The notes under the pieces: generated by a model
What the model was told of the DNA's origin: nothing
Database searches by the model: none
The model's input: the letters and a program-made list of their open reading frames with translations, nothing else
Assembly (NCBI GenBank): GCA_938005545.1
Contig: CALKXV010000016.1
Location: 40,116 to 104,115 of the forward strand
Length of the DNA: 64,000 nucleotides
Source of the DNA: an uncultured Paracoccaceae bacterium
GTDB lineage: Bacteria > Pseudomonadota > Alphaproteobacteria > Rhodobacterales > Rhodobacteraceae
Direction of reading: 5' to 3'
Shown here: positions 35,548 to 44,730 of the stretch, in pieces
Numbering within the stretch: position 1 is the stretch's first letter
How the letters are laid out: each line of letters starts with the position of its first letter
Program-made: the position numbers and the translations under genes

Positions 35548-36485
35548 TCAAGTCGGGTTTGGCGTCCATGTTCTGTCTGCTTTGACCAGGGTGTTGCGGG
35601 TTCAATGAGCTTTCGCATGATTGCTGTAAGCGCGACCTCTCTGGGCTTACCGTGATTGAGCATGGCGTTGTAATTGTCGCGCATGTCTGGGTTGTGTTTG
35701 GTCGCGACAAGGGCTGGCATATATTGAACGTCGCGCAACGATTTTCGTCCACCTTGAATGCGGGCTTTACCCTGCCACTTTCCTGATTGCTGGGTCATTG
35801 GTGCCAACCCTGTCAGGCTCGCAGCTTTCTTCTTACGAAGCGTGCCGATCTCGGGCATCTCGATAAGAATAATTGATGCGGCAACTTCACCGATGCCGGG
35901 GATCGATCGTAGAATGGCGGTGGCCCTGGCGCGGTTGGGACAGGCTTGCAATCCTTCGTTGATGGCGTGCTGCAAGGCTTGCAAATGGCGCGTCAGTTGG
36001 TCGATCCGCGCTTTCGTTTGCCGCTTGATGAGAGCAAGAGTTTGCGTCTTTAAGCGATTTGTCAGACGGGTGCGGTCCTTGATGAGCGCGCCTCTGGCAC
36101 TGAATAACTCTCTGAGGTCAAACTGTTCCCCATTAACGGGCTGATCCGGTTCCAAAGACAAGCGCGACCAAAACTGGCGAGCATGCGCGCATCCACAGCA
36201 TCTGTCTTGGCTCCCGTCCCGCATGCCTGAGCGAACCGACGCGCCTGTAAAGGGTTGACCTTCACCAAGGGAAATATCCCCGAAAAGGCGCGCTCGAAAC
36301 TCCGGTGATATGGACCGGTCGCCTCAAAAACGACGCGCGCAGGCATATCGCTGCCCAGCCATGTCGCCAGTGCACGGAAACCACCAGGCGCGTTGGGAAA
36401 GGTTGCAGTATCACCGTCGCTCAACCGATGCGCATCAAGAAAATGCTTCGAAACATCAATGCCTATGCTATCGTCCGTTAGTCAT
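35548..36485 (-). pseudogene. broken IS110-family transposase
   Basis: An IS110-type DEDD transposase is recognisable in pieces. The N-terminus is GIDVSKHFLDAHRLSDGDTA, followed by VFEATGPYHRSFERAF and GAKTDAVDARMLASFGRA. The reading then moves frame near 36165 (1-base loss) into LSLEPDQPVNGEQFDLRELF and the C-terminal IPGIGEVAASIILIEMPEIG. It moves frame again near 35590 (1-base loss) to finish TLVKADRTWTPNPT and stop at 35548. The nearest ATG (36485) is also one base out of frame. The enzyme is therefore inactive, though the catalytic acid residues and tail serine region are present. IS110 elements lack the terminal repeats that would fix the ends. Confidence 0.88.
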
Positions 36486-36746
36486 GTCCTATGCTTGTCA
36501 TGCAAACCCTTAGGTTTGCGTATCCGTTCAGGCCTCATACGAAGACAGCGGCTGATCGCACTCAAAAACGGTCCATCACGACCAAGCCCAAAGCGATCCA
36601 GCCGCCACCATTGCCCAACAAAACGACATGCCGGGCTACGGCTCAATCCTTGCAGACCGATGCGGAAATCATAAGACAAGCCCGAAGTTACAGAGTTTCT
36701 CACAGCGAACGAACGTCCGACTTGGCAGTTCACATCGGTGAGAGCC
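36486..36746. mobile_element. non-coding DNA beside the IS110 remnant, possible left end
   Basis: No coding sequence is recognised in these 260 bases between the broken transposase and the DUF4304 gene. In IS110 elements the non-coding end upstream of the transposase encodes a structured bridge RNA that picks donor and target DNA (established for IS110-family members). This stretch is in the right place to be that end or its relic. I could not fix element boundaries or a target duplication, so the assignment is only positional. Confidence 0.4.
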
Positions 36747-37421
36747 TTATGTTCCAGTTGACCGCAACAATCTCATTCCTTCGGCCCATTCGGAAACGAC
36801 CTCGATATGCCCTGGGTGCTGGTTTTCAGCCACCTTTAGTGCGGCAATGTAGCGTTGAATTGTCCTCGCTGCTCCTTTCGTGTCCTCTCTTGCAATTTGG
36901 ATACAAGTTTTCACTAGGGGCTGGGGCGTTTCGAACCACAAGGGTTTCTTCGATGGGAGCTGGTCGGCAATACTTGGGCTGCCCATGATATCGGCGTAGT
37001 CGTTGAAGGAAGTTAAAGCTTCCAGCGCATTGTCGATATATGGAGTAAGCATGTCGAGATTTTCAGCCACCTTGCGCAGACTCAAATAATCCTGCGGGAA
37101 AGTACCTCTAATTGTGCACAGCGCATCAGTGACCCAATTGGGTTCGGTCACATTTCTTCGATAAAGCTCTGCTTCAGGCACATAACAGCCCACGTGGACG
37201 TAAAACTTGCCGTGGTCGATGGAATAAGCACCAACGCTGAAAATCGAAAGCTGGTGGATCAGACCGTTATCGAGCCGTCTGTTGAATCCGTTTCGTCGTT
37301 TCTTGAACCCAAATGGCTTTAGTCTTTGGGCCATAGAAGCTGAAATAGTCTTGGCATTTTCAGAGAACGTCGATGGTTTGGCCAATTGGGTCACTGCCGC
37401 GTCTGATTCCTTAGCTATCAA
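36747..37421 (-). CDS. DUF4304 protein
   Basis: The 224-residue soluble protein shows the DUF4304 pattern near its start: ISASMAQRLKPFGFKKRRNG, then FNRRLDNGLIHQLSIFSVGA and a FYVHVGCYVPEAELYRR segment. Family function is unknown; members are often found in accessory regions. Codon use and base composition look somewhat less GC-rich than the flanking genes. It lies between the IS110 remnant and the M20 gene, so it is probably acquired or relocated DNA. No toxin or nuclease partner is visible. Confidence 0.75.
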   Translation of the reverse strand: MIAKESDAAVTQLAKPSTFSENAKTISASMAQRLKPFGFKKRRNGFNRRLDNGLIHQLSIFSVGAYSIDHGKFYVHVGCYVPEAELYRRNVTEPNWVTDALCTIRGTFPQDYLSLRKVAENLDMLTPYIDNALEALTSFNDYADIMGSPSIADQLPSKKPLWFETPQPLVKTCIQIAREDTKGAARTIQRYIAALKVAENQHPGHIEVVSEWAEGMRLLRSTGT

Positions 37422-37510
37422 TTGCTACAAGTCTAACGGGCAAGGCCCGAGCAGGCACCCCACATTTAGCACTCACAACAAAAGCGGATATTCACGCGGC
37501 AATTTTCGAC

Positions 37511-37535
37511 GGCGGCTTCGTCCCGCGCAGCCGCC
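37511..37535. repeat. inverted repeat in the DUF4304-M20 gap
   Basis: A 7-bp stem (GGCGGCT / AGCCGCC) with an 11-base loop lies in the 188-base gap after DUF4304. It has no T-tract. Similar GGCGGCTTCGTCCC sequences may recur in roseobacter intergenic DNA, but I cannot check. No gene is seen in the gap. Confidence 0.4.
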
Positions 37536-37609
37536 ATTCGGTCATCGCGCCAAATTGCAGAAATCGTGCTTTACAGGTGGGGTAAACAAAAAACCTTGCC
37601 GGTCCTCCG

Positions 37610-38773
37610 TCACCCCAGCGGTAACCGGCTTTCCGCCATTTCAACCCACCACGAACAGCCCGCCGGGATGACCTCGTCGTTGAAGTTGTAATTCGGCTGA
37701 TGCACATTCGCAGTATCGCCATTCCCCACCAGAATATAGGCCCCCGGACAGGCGTTCAGTATGAATGCGAAATCCTCGCCACCCATGGTGATCGCTGCTT
37801 CAGCGCAATCGCCCGCTACTTTTTTGGCCGCCTCAACCGCGTGACCGGTTTCAACCTCGCTGTTCACCATGGTGGGGTAATTCCGCGTATAATTGATCTC
37901 GGCCTTGGCCCCAAACGTCGCTGCGGTTCCGTTCACAACCTCATGAAACCGCTTTTCGACCATATCGTGCACATCCGGGTCCATCGAACGCACCGTGCCC
38001 TTGATCTCAACCCGTTCGGGGATGACATTGTAAGCTTTTGACGAGGTTTCGAAGGATGTCACCGACAAAACAAGTTCCTTGGTTGGATCCAGATTGCGGC
38101 TGACAATGGATTGCAGGGCCAGAACCGTGTGCGCCGCAACCACGGTTGTGTCCACGCCTTCTTCGGGCTTGGCCGCGTGCGCCCCAACGCCGGTGATCAC
38201 CACGTCAAAGATATCGGTCGCCGCAAAGAACTGACCGGGGCGGATCGCAAAGGTGCCCGCAGGTTGTCCAGGCCAGTTGTGCATGCCGTAAACTTCGTTG
38301 ATCCCAAACTGTTCGATCATCCCGTCGTTGACCATCTCGCGCCCGCCACCGCCGCCTTCTTCGGCGGGTTGAAAGATCACCGCGACAGTGCCGTCAAAGT
38401 TCCGGGTTTCGGCCAGATACTTCGCCGCCCCAAGCAACATCGCCGTATGCCCATCGTGGCCACAGGCGTGCATTTTTCCGGGCACGGTCGACGCATAGTC
38501 CAACCCGGTTTCCTCAAGGATCGGCAACGCGTCCATATCGGCCCGCAACCCAACAACCTTGCCGGACCCCTTGGTTTTCCCATGGATCAATCCGACAACA
38601 CCCGTTTTCCCGATGCCTGTCACCACCTCGTCGCAGCCGAATTCCCGCAGTTTTTCCTCAACGACCCCCGCCGTGCGGTGCACATCGAACAACAATTCGG
38701 GATGGCGGTGGAAATCGTGGCGCCATTCGGTGATTTCATCCTGTAGTTCGGCAAATCGGCTTCGGATCGGCAT
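37610..38773 (-). CDS. M20-family aminoacylase/hippurate hydrolase
   Basis: The 387-residue enzyme is an N-acyl-L-amino acid amidohydrolase of the M20D group. Motifs in order: WRHDFHRHPELLFDVHRTAG near residue 16, GLRADMDALPILEETGL near 73, MHACGHDGHTAMLLGAAKYL with metal ligands near 98, PAEEGGGGGREMVNDG near 135, and MGGEDFAFILNACPGAYIL near 325. ATG 38773 begins the family pattern; the frame continues upstream without conserved sequence. It is divergent from ccmC, 145 bases away, and differs enough from the M20 gene at 15.2 kb to be a separate paralogue. Confidence 0.9.
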   Translation of the reverse strand: MPIRSRFAELQDEITEWRHDFHRHPELLFDVHRTAGVVEEKLREFGCDEVVTGIGKTGVVGLIHGKTKGSGKVVGLRADMDALPILEETGLDYASTVPGKMHACGHDGHTAMLLGAAKYLAETRNFDGTVAVIFQPAEEGGGGGREMVNDGMIEQFGINEVYGMHNWPGQPAGTFAIRPGQFFAATDIFDVVITGVGAHAAKPEEGVDTTVVAAHTVLALQSIVSRNLDPTKELVLSVTSFETSSKAYNVIPERVEIKGTVRSMDPDVHDMVEKRFHEVVNGTAATFGAKAEINYTRNYPTMVNSEVETGHAVEAAKKVAGDCAEAAITMGGEDFAFILNACPGAYILVGNGDTANVHQPNYNFNDEVIPAGCSWWVEMAESRLPLG

Positions 38774-38918
38774 GGGGTGACCTTTCAATGTTTCCACAGA
38801 GATCTCGCTTTTTCTTCGAAACCGCAATGCCTCTCCACGCCAAAATGTCGCTATCACAGTCCTGTGGCAATCAACCGGGTGACTTGAGCACGTCGCAAAG
38901 CAAGGGTAGGTAGAGCCC

Positions 38919-39668
38919 ATGTCACTTTGGGAATACGCAAATCCACGAAAATTCATGACAACGACCGACCGCATGGTCGGGCCGGCCTTTTGGCTTGCAG
39001 GGATATGTCTTTTGGCCGGGTTGATCTGGGGGTTCTTTTTTACCCCCAACGATTTTCGCCAAGGCGCAACGGTTAAGATCATCTATCTGCACGTTCCATC
39101 CGCGATGATGGCAATCAACGCCTGGGTCATGATGCTGGTCGCCTCGCTGATCTGGCTTGTTCGGCGGCACCACGTATCGGCCTTGGCCGCAAAAGCCGCA
39201 GCGCCGATTGGCATGACCATGACGCTGATTGCGATCTTTACCGGTGCGGTTTGGGGCCAGCCCACGTGGGGCACATGGTGGGAATGGGATCCGCGATTAA
39301 CGTCCTTTTTGATCCTTTTGTTGTTTTACTTCGGCTACATGGCGCTTTGGTCTGCGGTTGACGATCCAGACACCGCCGCCGATCTGACCAGCTATCTGTG
39401 CCTCGTCGGCTCAATCTTCGCGATCCTGTCACGCTATGCGGTGAACTTCTGGAACCAGGGCCTGCATCAAGGATCATCCGTGTTTCGCGCCGCCGCCGTC
39501 ACCGGCACCGACACCGAAGAGAAAGTCAGCAACGTTTTCTTTTTACCGCTGTTGTTGTCGATGGCAGGCTTTGTGGCGCTATTCATTGCGCTGGTCCTGC
39601 TTCGCACCCGAAGCGAGGTTCGCCTGCGCCGCATTCACGCCCTTGAAACGAAAGAGCGCATGGCATGA
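38919..39668 (+). CDS. ccmC: heme exporter/cytochrome c maturation protein CcmC
   Basis: The 249-residue inner-membrane protein delivers heme to CcmE during cytochrome c maturation. It has six membrane segments and the heme-handling WWD domain WGTWWEWDPRLTSFL near residue 110, flanked by two conserved histidines (YLHVPSAMMA near 59 and near 185, LHQGSSVF). Its stop overlaps the ccmD ATG. CcmA and CcmB, usually just upstream, are not here; the divergent M20 gene takes that place. Confidence 0.95.
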   Translation: MSLWEYANPRKFMTTTDRMVGPAFWLAGICLLAGLIWGFFFTPNDFRQGATVKIIYLHVPSAMMAINAWVMMLVASLIWLVRRHHVSALAAKAAAPIGMTMTLIAIFTGAVWGQPTWGTWWEWDPRLTSFLILLLFYFGYMALWSAVDDPDTAADLTSYLCLVGSIFAILSRYAVNFWNQGLHQGSSVFRAAAVTGTDTEEKVSNVFFLPLLLSMAGFVALFIALVLLRTRSEVRLRRIHALETKERMA

Positions 39669-39820
39669 TGGCCGAGCTTGGAAAACACACGTTCGAAGTC
39701 TTGCTGGCCTACGCCGGATCGCTGGCATTGCTGGCCGCGCTGGTGAGCGTCAGCATTGCGCAAGCCCGCCGTGGCAAACAACGGCTGGATGAGGCAGAAG
39801 CCCGTCAACCAGCCAAATAG
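39665..39820 (+). CDS. ccmD: heme exporter protein CcmD
   Basis: This short gene encodes 51 residues with one membrane helix (about 12-32, VLLAYAGSLALLAALVSVSI) and a basic cytoplasmic tail ARRGKQRLDEAEARQPAK, the standard CcmD layout. CcmD helps release holo-CcmE from the CcmABC complex. ATG 39665 overlaps the ccmC stop (ATGA); an immediately following ATG at 39668 is an alternative start. Confidence 0.9.
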   Translation: MMAELGKHTFEVLLAYAGSLALLAALVSVSIAQARRGKQRLDEAEARQPAK

Positions 39821-39868
39821 CTTAGGCCGACAGGCCATAACTGAAACCTGTAAGGGGCCCTGCTTCCC

Positions 39869-40423
39869 ATGGACGAGAACGGAAAGAAATCCTTCCCCAT
39901 TCTGATGGTCCTGCCGCCGGTGATCTTCGCCGCAATCGCCGGGCTGTTTTTGGGTGGTATGTACCGCGATGATCCGGACGCCCTGCCCTCAACCCGCGTT
40001 GGCCGCATCGCACCTGCCCTTGAAGCGGCCCCCTTGCCGCCCCTGCCACCGATTGCCGAAGATCAGCTGACGCAAGGAAAGATCACGCTGGTCAATTATT
40101 GGGCAAGCTGGTGCGCACCCTGCCGCGTCGAACATCCCCAACTGGTGCAACTCCAAAGTGAAGGCTACGACATCGTCGGCGTGAACTACAAAGACACGCC
40201 CGACAAAGCCCTGCGGTTTTTGGAAGAACTTGGTGACCCATATGTGGCCGTCGGCACCGACCGCAGCGGGCGCACCGCGATCAATTGGGGCGTCTACGGC
40301 GTGCCGGAAACATTTGTCGTCGATGGCAATGGCGACGTGATCCTGCGGTTTGCAGGCCCTGTCACCGAAAGTATTTTGGAAAACCGCATCCGTCCTGCGA
40401 TTGAAGCCGCGTCAGGCAAATAG
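39869..40423 (+). CDS. ccmG: thiol:disulfide interchange protein CcmG/DsbE
   Basis: The 184-residue membrane-anchored thioredoxin reduces apocytochrome c cysteines in the periplasm. An N-terminal anchor helix (residues about 10-30) is followed by the thioredoxin domain with active site NYWASWCAPCRVEHPQL near residue 74 and the family signature GVPETFVVDGNG near 145, which includes the conserved cis-proline region. It lies 48 bases after ccmD and closes the ccmCDG cluster. Confidence 0.94.
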   Translation: MDENGKKSFPILMVLPPVIFAAIAGLFLGGMYRDDPDALPSTRVGRIAPALEAAPLPPLPPIAEDQLTQGKITLVNYWASWCAPCRVEHPQLVQLQSEGYDIVGVNYKDTPDKALRFLEELGDPYVAVGTDRSGRTAINWGVYGVPETFVVDGNGDVILRFAGPVTESILENRIRPAIEAASGK

Positions 40424-41073
40424 CCAGACGATCATCAGCACTATTATCGCGCCACCTTCCAGAGGCGGCAGAGACACCGGCATCGCTCGGGAAACAACCC
40501 TTAGCGCATCACTCGTACGTTCCATTCACAACCCCAGCTACTCGCGACGGTACACAGTCAAGATTTTGCCTAAAATTCATCACAATTGGAAGAAATTCGC
40601 GTATTTTTTTCGTTTTTCGAGCCAATGAGGAAACAATGCCAAGCGTTCTGTCCGCTTTATAACGATTATTTGACACGCGTTAACACAATTCATCCTTTGA
40701 ACGGCTCCGTTAACTTTTTCCCGACGAATCGAAGCGGCCCGCGCGATGCACAAACCCTCCAAAGATCACGCCTGTACCGGTAGGATCCAGTCGTCCAACC
40801 GGTTCCTGACGCACGCCCCTTATTGGCGGTTGTGCGATCTTCGTCCGAAAGCTCTTCGGCCATGTCACGATCCGACGTCGTCAAGGCAACCATATAACGA
40901 GACGGTGCAATAATCTCGTCAGAGGAACTTAGACTGTGGTGTCGAGAGAATTCCGAAAGCGCGGTCAATGTGTCAGTTTCAGACCAACGCGTCGATTTCG
41001 GCCAGTGCGCGACCAGTAATTCAGACGTGTCTGTTAATTCTTTGGCCCGTCGCGCGTGGATATCTTGGCGCAA
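40424..41073. other. 650-base region without a recognised gene
   Basis: Two GTTAAC sequences, at 40678-40683 and 40710-40715, flank an AT-rich stretch and could be part of a promoter or binding site. A leftward 37-codon frame (40412-40525) overlapping the ccmG end would encode a peptide ending in a hydrophobic GGAIIVLMIVWLFA, which looks like a membrane anchor but has no other support. A 127-codon leftward frame at 40690-41073 has unstructured, low-complexity content and is not convincing. I see no RNA family. Confidence 0.35.
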
Positions 41074-41095
41074 GGCCCCGGACGCATCCGGGGCC
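41074..41095 (-). terminator. terminator after acnA
   Basis: A 9-bp GC-rich stem (GGCCCCGGA / TCCGGGGCC) with a 4-base loop (41083-41086) lies 12 bases downstream of the leftward acnA stop, followed by TTG rather than a long T-run. It is probably the aconitase terminator. Confidence 0.65.
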
Positions 41096-41107
41096 GCCAG
41101 TTTTCAC

Positions 41108-43798
41108 TTACGCAGCCCGTGCAAGATCGCGCAGCACGTAATGCAGAACACCGCCGTGTTCAATATATTCCTTCTCAATCGCCGTATCGATCCGACACTT
41201 CAGGGCGATTTCCTTGGTCGTGCCGTCGGCATAAGTGATCGAACATGGCACTTCCGACAGCGGCTTCAGATCGCCTTCAAGCCCGGTGATTGAAATCACC
41301 TCTTGCCCCGTCAGGCCCAAAGAACTGCGTGTCGCGCCATCTGTGAACTCAAACGGGATAACGCCCATGCCCACAAGATTGGATCGGTGAATACGCTCAT
41401 AGCTCTCTGCGATCACGGCCTTTACGCCCAACAGCGCTGTGCCTTTAGCCGCCCAGTCACGGGACGACCCGGCCCCGTATTGTGCACCCGCAACGACAAC
41501 CAAGGGAATGCCTTGTTCCTGATAGGCCATCGCCGCATCAAAGATCGACATCTGACTGCCATCGGGGCCTTTGGTATAACCGCCTTCGACGCCGTCCAGC
41601 ATTTCGTTCCTGATGCGAATGTTGGCGAATGTGCCGCGCATCATCACCTGGTGATTGCCGCGACGCGACCCATAGGAATTGAACTCGCGCGGGGCCACCT
41701 GACGGTCGGTCAGATATTCACCCGCAGGCGTTGTATCCTTGAACGATCCAGCAGGCGAAATGTGGTCGGTTGTGACCATATCGCCCAGCAGAGCCATAAT
41801 GCGTGCGCCTTCGACGTTGCTGATCACACCCGGTTCGGCGCCCATGTCCTGGAAGTACGGCGGGTTCTGCACATAGGTCGACGTGGCTGGCCAATCGTAT
41901 GTCAGGCTGTCGGTGGTTTCGACGCCGCGCCATTTGTCGTCGCCCTTGAAGACGTCGGCATATTTTGACCGGAACGCTTCGCGGGTCACGGTCTTTTCGA
42001 CCAGCTCTGCGATTTCTTGTTGTGTTGGCCAGATATCTTTCAAGAAGACGTCGTTGCCGTCTTTGTCGGTGCCCAATGGTTCGGTCGTCAGATCGATGTC
42101 CAACGTGCCAGCCAGCGCATAGGCCACCACCAACGGCGGCGACGCCAAATAGTTCGCGCGCACATCCGGGCTGATCCGTCCTTCAAAGTTGCGGTTGCCC
42201 GACAACACAGATGTTGCCACCAGATCGCCATCGGCAATCGCCTTGGACAATTCCGGCTGGATCGGCCCCGAATTCCCGATGCAGGTCGTGCAGCCATAGC
42301 CCACAAGGTTAAAACCAATCGCATCAAGGTCTTCTTGCAGTTCGGCGGCTTCCAGATAGGCCGAAACCACCTGGCTTCCGGGTGCAAGCGATGTCTTCAC
42401 CCAAGGCTTGCGGTTCAGGCCCAAGGCCCGCGCTTTGCGCGCAACAAGTCCGGCACCAATCATCACATAGGGGTTCGACGTATTGGTACACGACGTGATC
42501 GACGCGATCACAACCTTGCCGGATTCCAACGTATAATCTTCACCCTCAACGGCCACTTCCTTGCCCATAGGGCGCTTGAAGTTGTCGGCCATTTCCTTGG
42601 TGAACGCTGTTTTGGCTTGGGTCAAAGCGACATAGTCCTGAGGTCGCTTTGGCCCCGAAATCGCAGGAACAATTGTACCCATATCAAGCGTCAAAGTGTC
42701 GGTGTAGATCGGTGAATAATCCGCATCGCGCCACATGCCGTTTTCACGGGCATAGGCTTCGACCAAAGCAATCCGCGCTTCGTCGCGGCCACTGGTGCGC
42801 AAGTACCGCAGGGTTTCGTTATCGACTGGGAAGAAGCCACAGGTCGCACCATATTCCGGTGCCATGTTCGCAATCGTCGCGCGATCCGCCAAAGGCAGAC
42901 TGTCGAGCCCTGCCCCGAAAAATTCGACGAATTTTCCGACGACGCCTTTGGCGCGCAACAATTCGACAACCTTCAACACCAAATCGGTGCCGGTCGTGCC
43001 TTCAACCATCGAACCCGTCAGTTCAAAACCGATAACCTCGGGGATCAGCATGGAAATCGGCTGGCCCAACATCGCGGCTTCGGCTTCAATACCGCCAACA
43101 CCCCAACCCAGAACGGCAAGACCGTTAACCATGGTTGTGTGACTGTCCGTTCCGACAAGCGTGTCGGGGTACGCGACCTCAACCCCGTTTTGATCTTTGT
43201 CAGACCAGACGGCCTGGGCCAGGTATTCAAGGTTCACCTGATGGCAAATGCCAGTGCCGGGCGGAACCACGCGGAAGTTATCAAAGGCCGACTGGCCCCA
43301 CTTCAGGAAGGTATACCGTTCCATATTGCGTTCGTATTCGCGGTCCACATTCATCTGAAACGCGCGTGGATTGCCAAATTCATCGATCATGACCGAGTGA
43401 TCAATAACCAGATCGACCGGGTTCAGCGGGTTGATCTGTTCTGCATCCCCGCCAAGTGACACAATCGCATCGCGCATTGCCGCCAGATCGACCACCGCCG
43501 GAACGCCCGTGAAATCCTGCAAAAGGACCCGCGCCGGACGATATGAAATCTCGCGTGGGTTCTTGCCGCCGTTTGCGCCCCATTCGGAAAAAGCGCGAAT
43601 GTCGTCAACGGTAACCGTTTTGCCATCTTCAAAGCGTAGCATATTCTCAAGCACCACTTTCAGCGCTGCCGGAAGCTTTGAAAACTGCCCAAGCCCAGCG
43701 GCTTCGGCGGCGGGAATTGAATAGTAATCGATGCTGGCCGCTCCAGCATTTAAGGTTTTTCGGGTTTTTGATGTGTCGTGGCCGACGGTGATGGGCAT
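41108..43798 (-). CDS. acnA: aconitate hydratase A
   Basis: Aconitase interconverts citrate and isocitrate in the TCA cycle using a [4Fe-4S] cluster. The 896-residue AcnA/IRP-type protein has the cluster cysteines in ASITSCTNTSNPY near residue 440 and GYGCTTCIGNSGP near 508, plus swivel-domain motifs such as AGAQYGAGSSRDWAAKG near 775. I use ATG 43798, which begins the usual MPITVGHDTSKTRKTL; the upstream extension is not conserved. Dependence on Fe-S clusters links it functionally to the suf operon at 18-27 kb. Confidence 0.96.
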   Translation of the reverse strand: MPITVGHDTSKTRKTLNAGAASIDYYSIPAAEAAGLGQFSKLPAALKVVLENMLRFEDGKTVTVDDIRAFSEWGANGGKNPREISYRPARVLLQDFTGVPAVVDLAAMRDAIVSLGGDAEQINPLNPVDLVIDHSVMIDEFGNPRAFQMNVDREYERNMERYTFLKWGQSAFDNFRVVPPGTGICHQVNLEYLAQAVWSDKDQNGVEVAYPDTLVGTDSHTTMVNGLAVLGWGVGGIEAEAAMLGQPISMLIPEVIGFELTGSMVEGTTGTDLVLKVVELLRAKGVVGKFVEFFGAGLDSLPLADRATIANMAPEYGATCGFFPVDNETLRYLRTSGRDEARIALVEAYARENGMWRDADYSPIYTDTLTLDMGTIVPAISGPKRPQDYVALTQAKTAFTKEMADNFKRPMGKEVAVEGEDYTLESGKVVIASITSCTNTSNPYVMIGAGLVARKARALGLNRKPWVKTSLAPGSQVVSAYLEAAELQEDLDAIGFNLVGYGCTTCIGNSGPIQPELSKAIADGDLVATSVLSGNRNFEGRISPDVRANYLASPPLVVAYALAGTLDIDLTTEPLGTDKDGNDVFLKDIWPTQQEIAELVEKTVTREAFRSKYADVFKGDDKWRGVETTDSLTYDWPATSTYVQNPPYFQDMGAEPGVISNVEGARIMALLGDMVTTDHISPAGSFKDTTPAGEYLTDRQVAPREFNSYGSRRGNHQVMMRGTFANIRIRNEMLDGVEGGYTKGPDGSQMSIFDAAMAYQEQGIPLVVVAGAQYGAGSSRDWAAKGTALLGVKAVIAESYERIHRSNLVGMGVIPFEFTDGATRSSLGLTGQEVISITGLEGDLKPLSEVPCSITYADGTTKEIALKCRIDTAIEKEYIEHGGVLHYVLRDLARAA

Positions 43799-44034
43799 GG
43801 CTGATCGCTCCGCTGAGTTCGGTCGGGTGTATATGCGCAGGCATACTCTGGTACCTTGCAATGGCGCAAGAGGCGCTAATGACTATTTAGTATACCATTG
43901 TGCACAACTATGTAATTACCTAGCTTTTTGCCCTTCAATCTTCAACAATTGTAACGAGGTCTCGCAAAACATTGATTGGCAGGATGCAATCGATGAGAGT
44001 AGCTATATACCGGGCAATGGGCAGGATTTCAGTT

Positions 44035-44730
44035 ATGAAGCGACTGTTTACTTTAATTACGGTCTTTTGGATGACAACAACGGCTTCGGCCATCGCCGAA
44101 CAGGCAGTCGTCGTCGAACTCTTCACCTCGCAGGGATGTTCATCTTGCCCACCGGCAGACAAGATTCTTGGTGAAATTGCCAAACGCGATAACGTGATCG
44201 CCCTGGCTCTGCACGTCGATTACTGGGATTACATCGGCTGGAAAGATCAATTCGCCCAACCGAAGTTTACAAAACGGCAACGGGATTACGCCCGCGCTGC
44301 TGGCGAACGCACGATCTATACGCCACAGATGGTCATTGGCGGCAAAGATCACGTAATCGGCTCCCGGCCAAACAGGATCACTGAACTTCTGAAAGAACAC
44401 ACCGCAAGAATACCAGTCGTTAATGTACAATTAAAACGCAATGGCACACAGATTTCGATCGAAGCCGATGCCGCATCGAACTTAAGCCGCACCGCGGCGG
44501 TGCAATTGGTCACCTATCGTGCGAGTGCGACGGTCGACATTAGTCGTGGCGAAAACGCCGGGCGGCGGATCACCTACCACAACATCGTCCAGGACTGGAT
44601 CGACATTGGCGACTGGAATGGCGACGGCACGTTTACGGCCAGCGCCGAAGTGCCCGTCGACGTGCCCTTGGTTGTCTTGGTTCAGTCAGGCACCGATGGC
44701 GCTATGTTGGGGGCCGCGCATCTGCGCTAA
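44035..44730 (+). CDS. secreted DUF1223 (thioredoxin-like) protein
   Basis: The 231-residue protein has a signal peptide (LFTLITVFWMTTTASAIA) and then the DUF1223 hallmark VVVELFTSQGCSSCPPADKI, a thioredoxin-type CxxC in which the cysteines are at about residues 34 and 37. VDYWDYIGWKDQFAQPKFTK follows. DUF1223 proteins are periplasmic and probably redox-related, function unproven. AGGA lies 9-12 bases before ATG 44035; earlier in-frame starts would lengthen the signal region unnaturally. Its end overlaps the convergent acyltransferase by 29 bases. Confidence 0.88.
   Translation: MKRLFTLITVFWMTTTASAIAEQAVVVELFTSQGCSSCPPADKILGEIAKRDNVIALALHVDYWDYIGWKDQFAQPKFTKRQRDYARAAGERTIYTPQMVIGGKDHVIGSRPNRITELLKEHTARIPVVNVQLKRNGTQISIEADAASNLSRTAAVQLVTYRASATVDISRGENAGRRITYHNIVQDWIDIGDWNGDGTFTASAEVPVDVPLVVLVQSGTDGAMLGAAHLR

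Noticed and set aside
40690..41073. 127-codon leftward frame between ccmG and acnA
   Set aside because: Composition is not protein-like, and there is no Shine-Dalgarno or family match.
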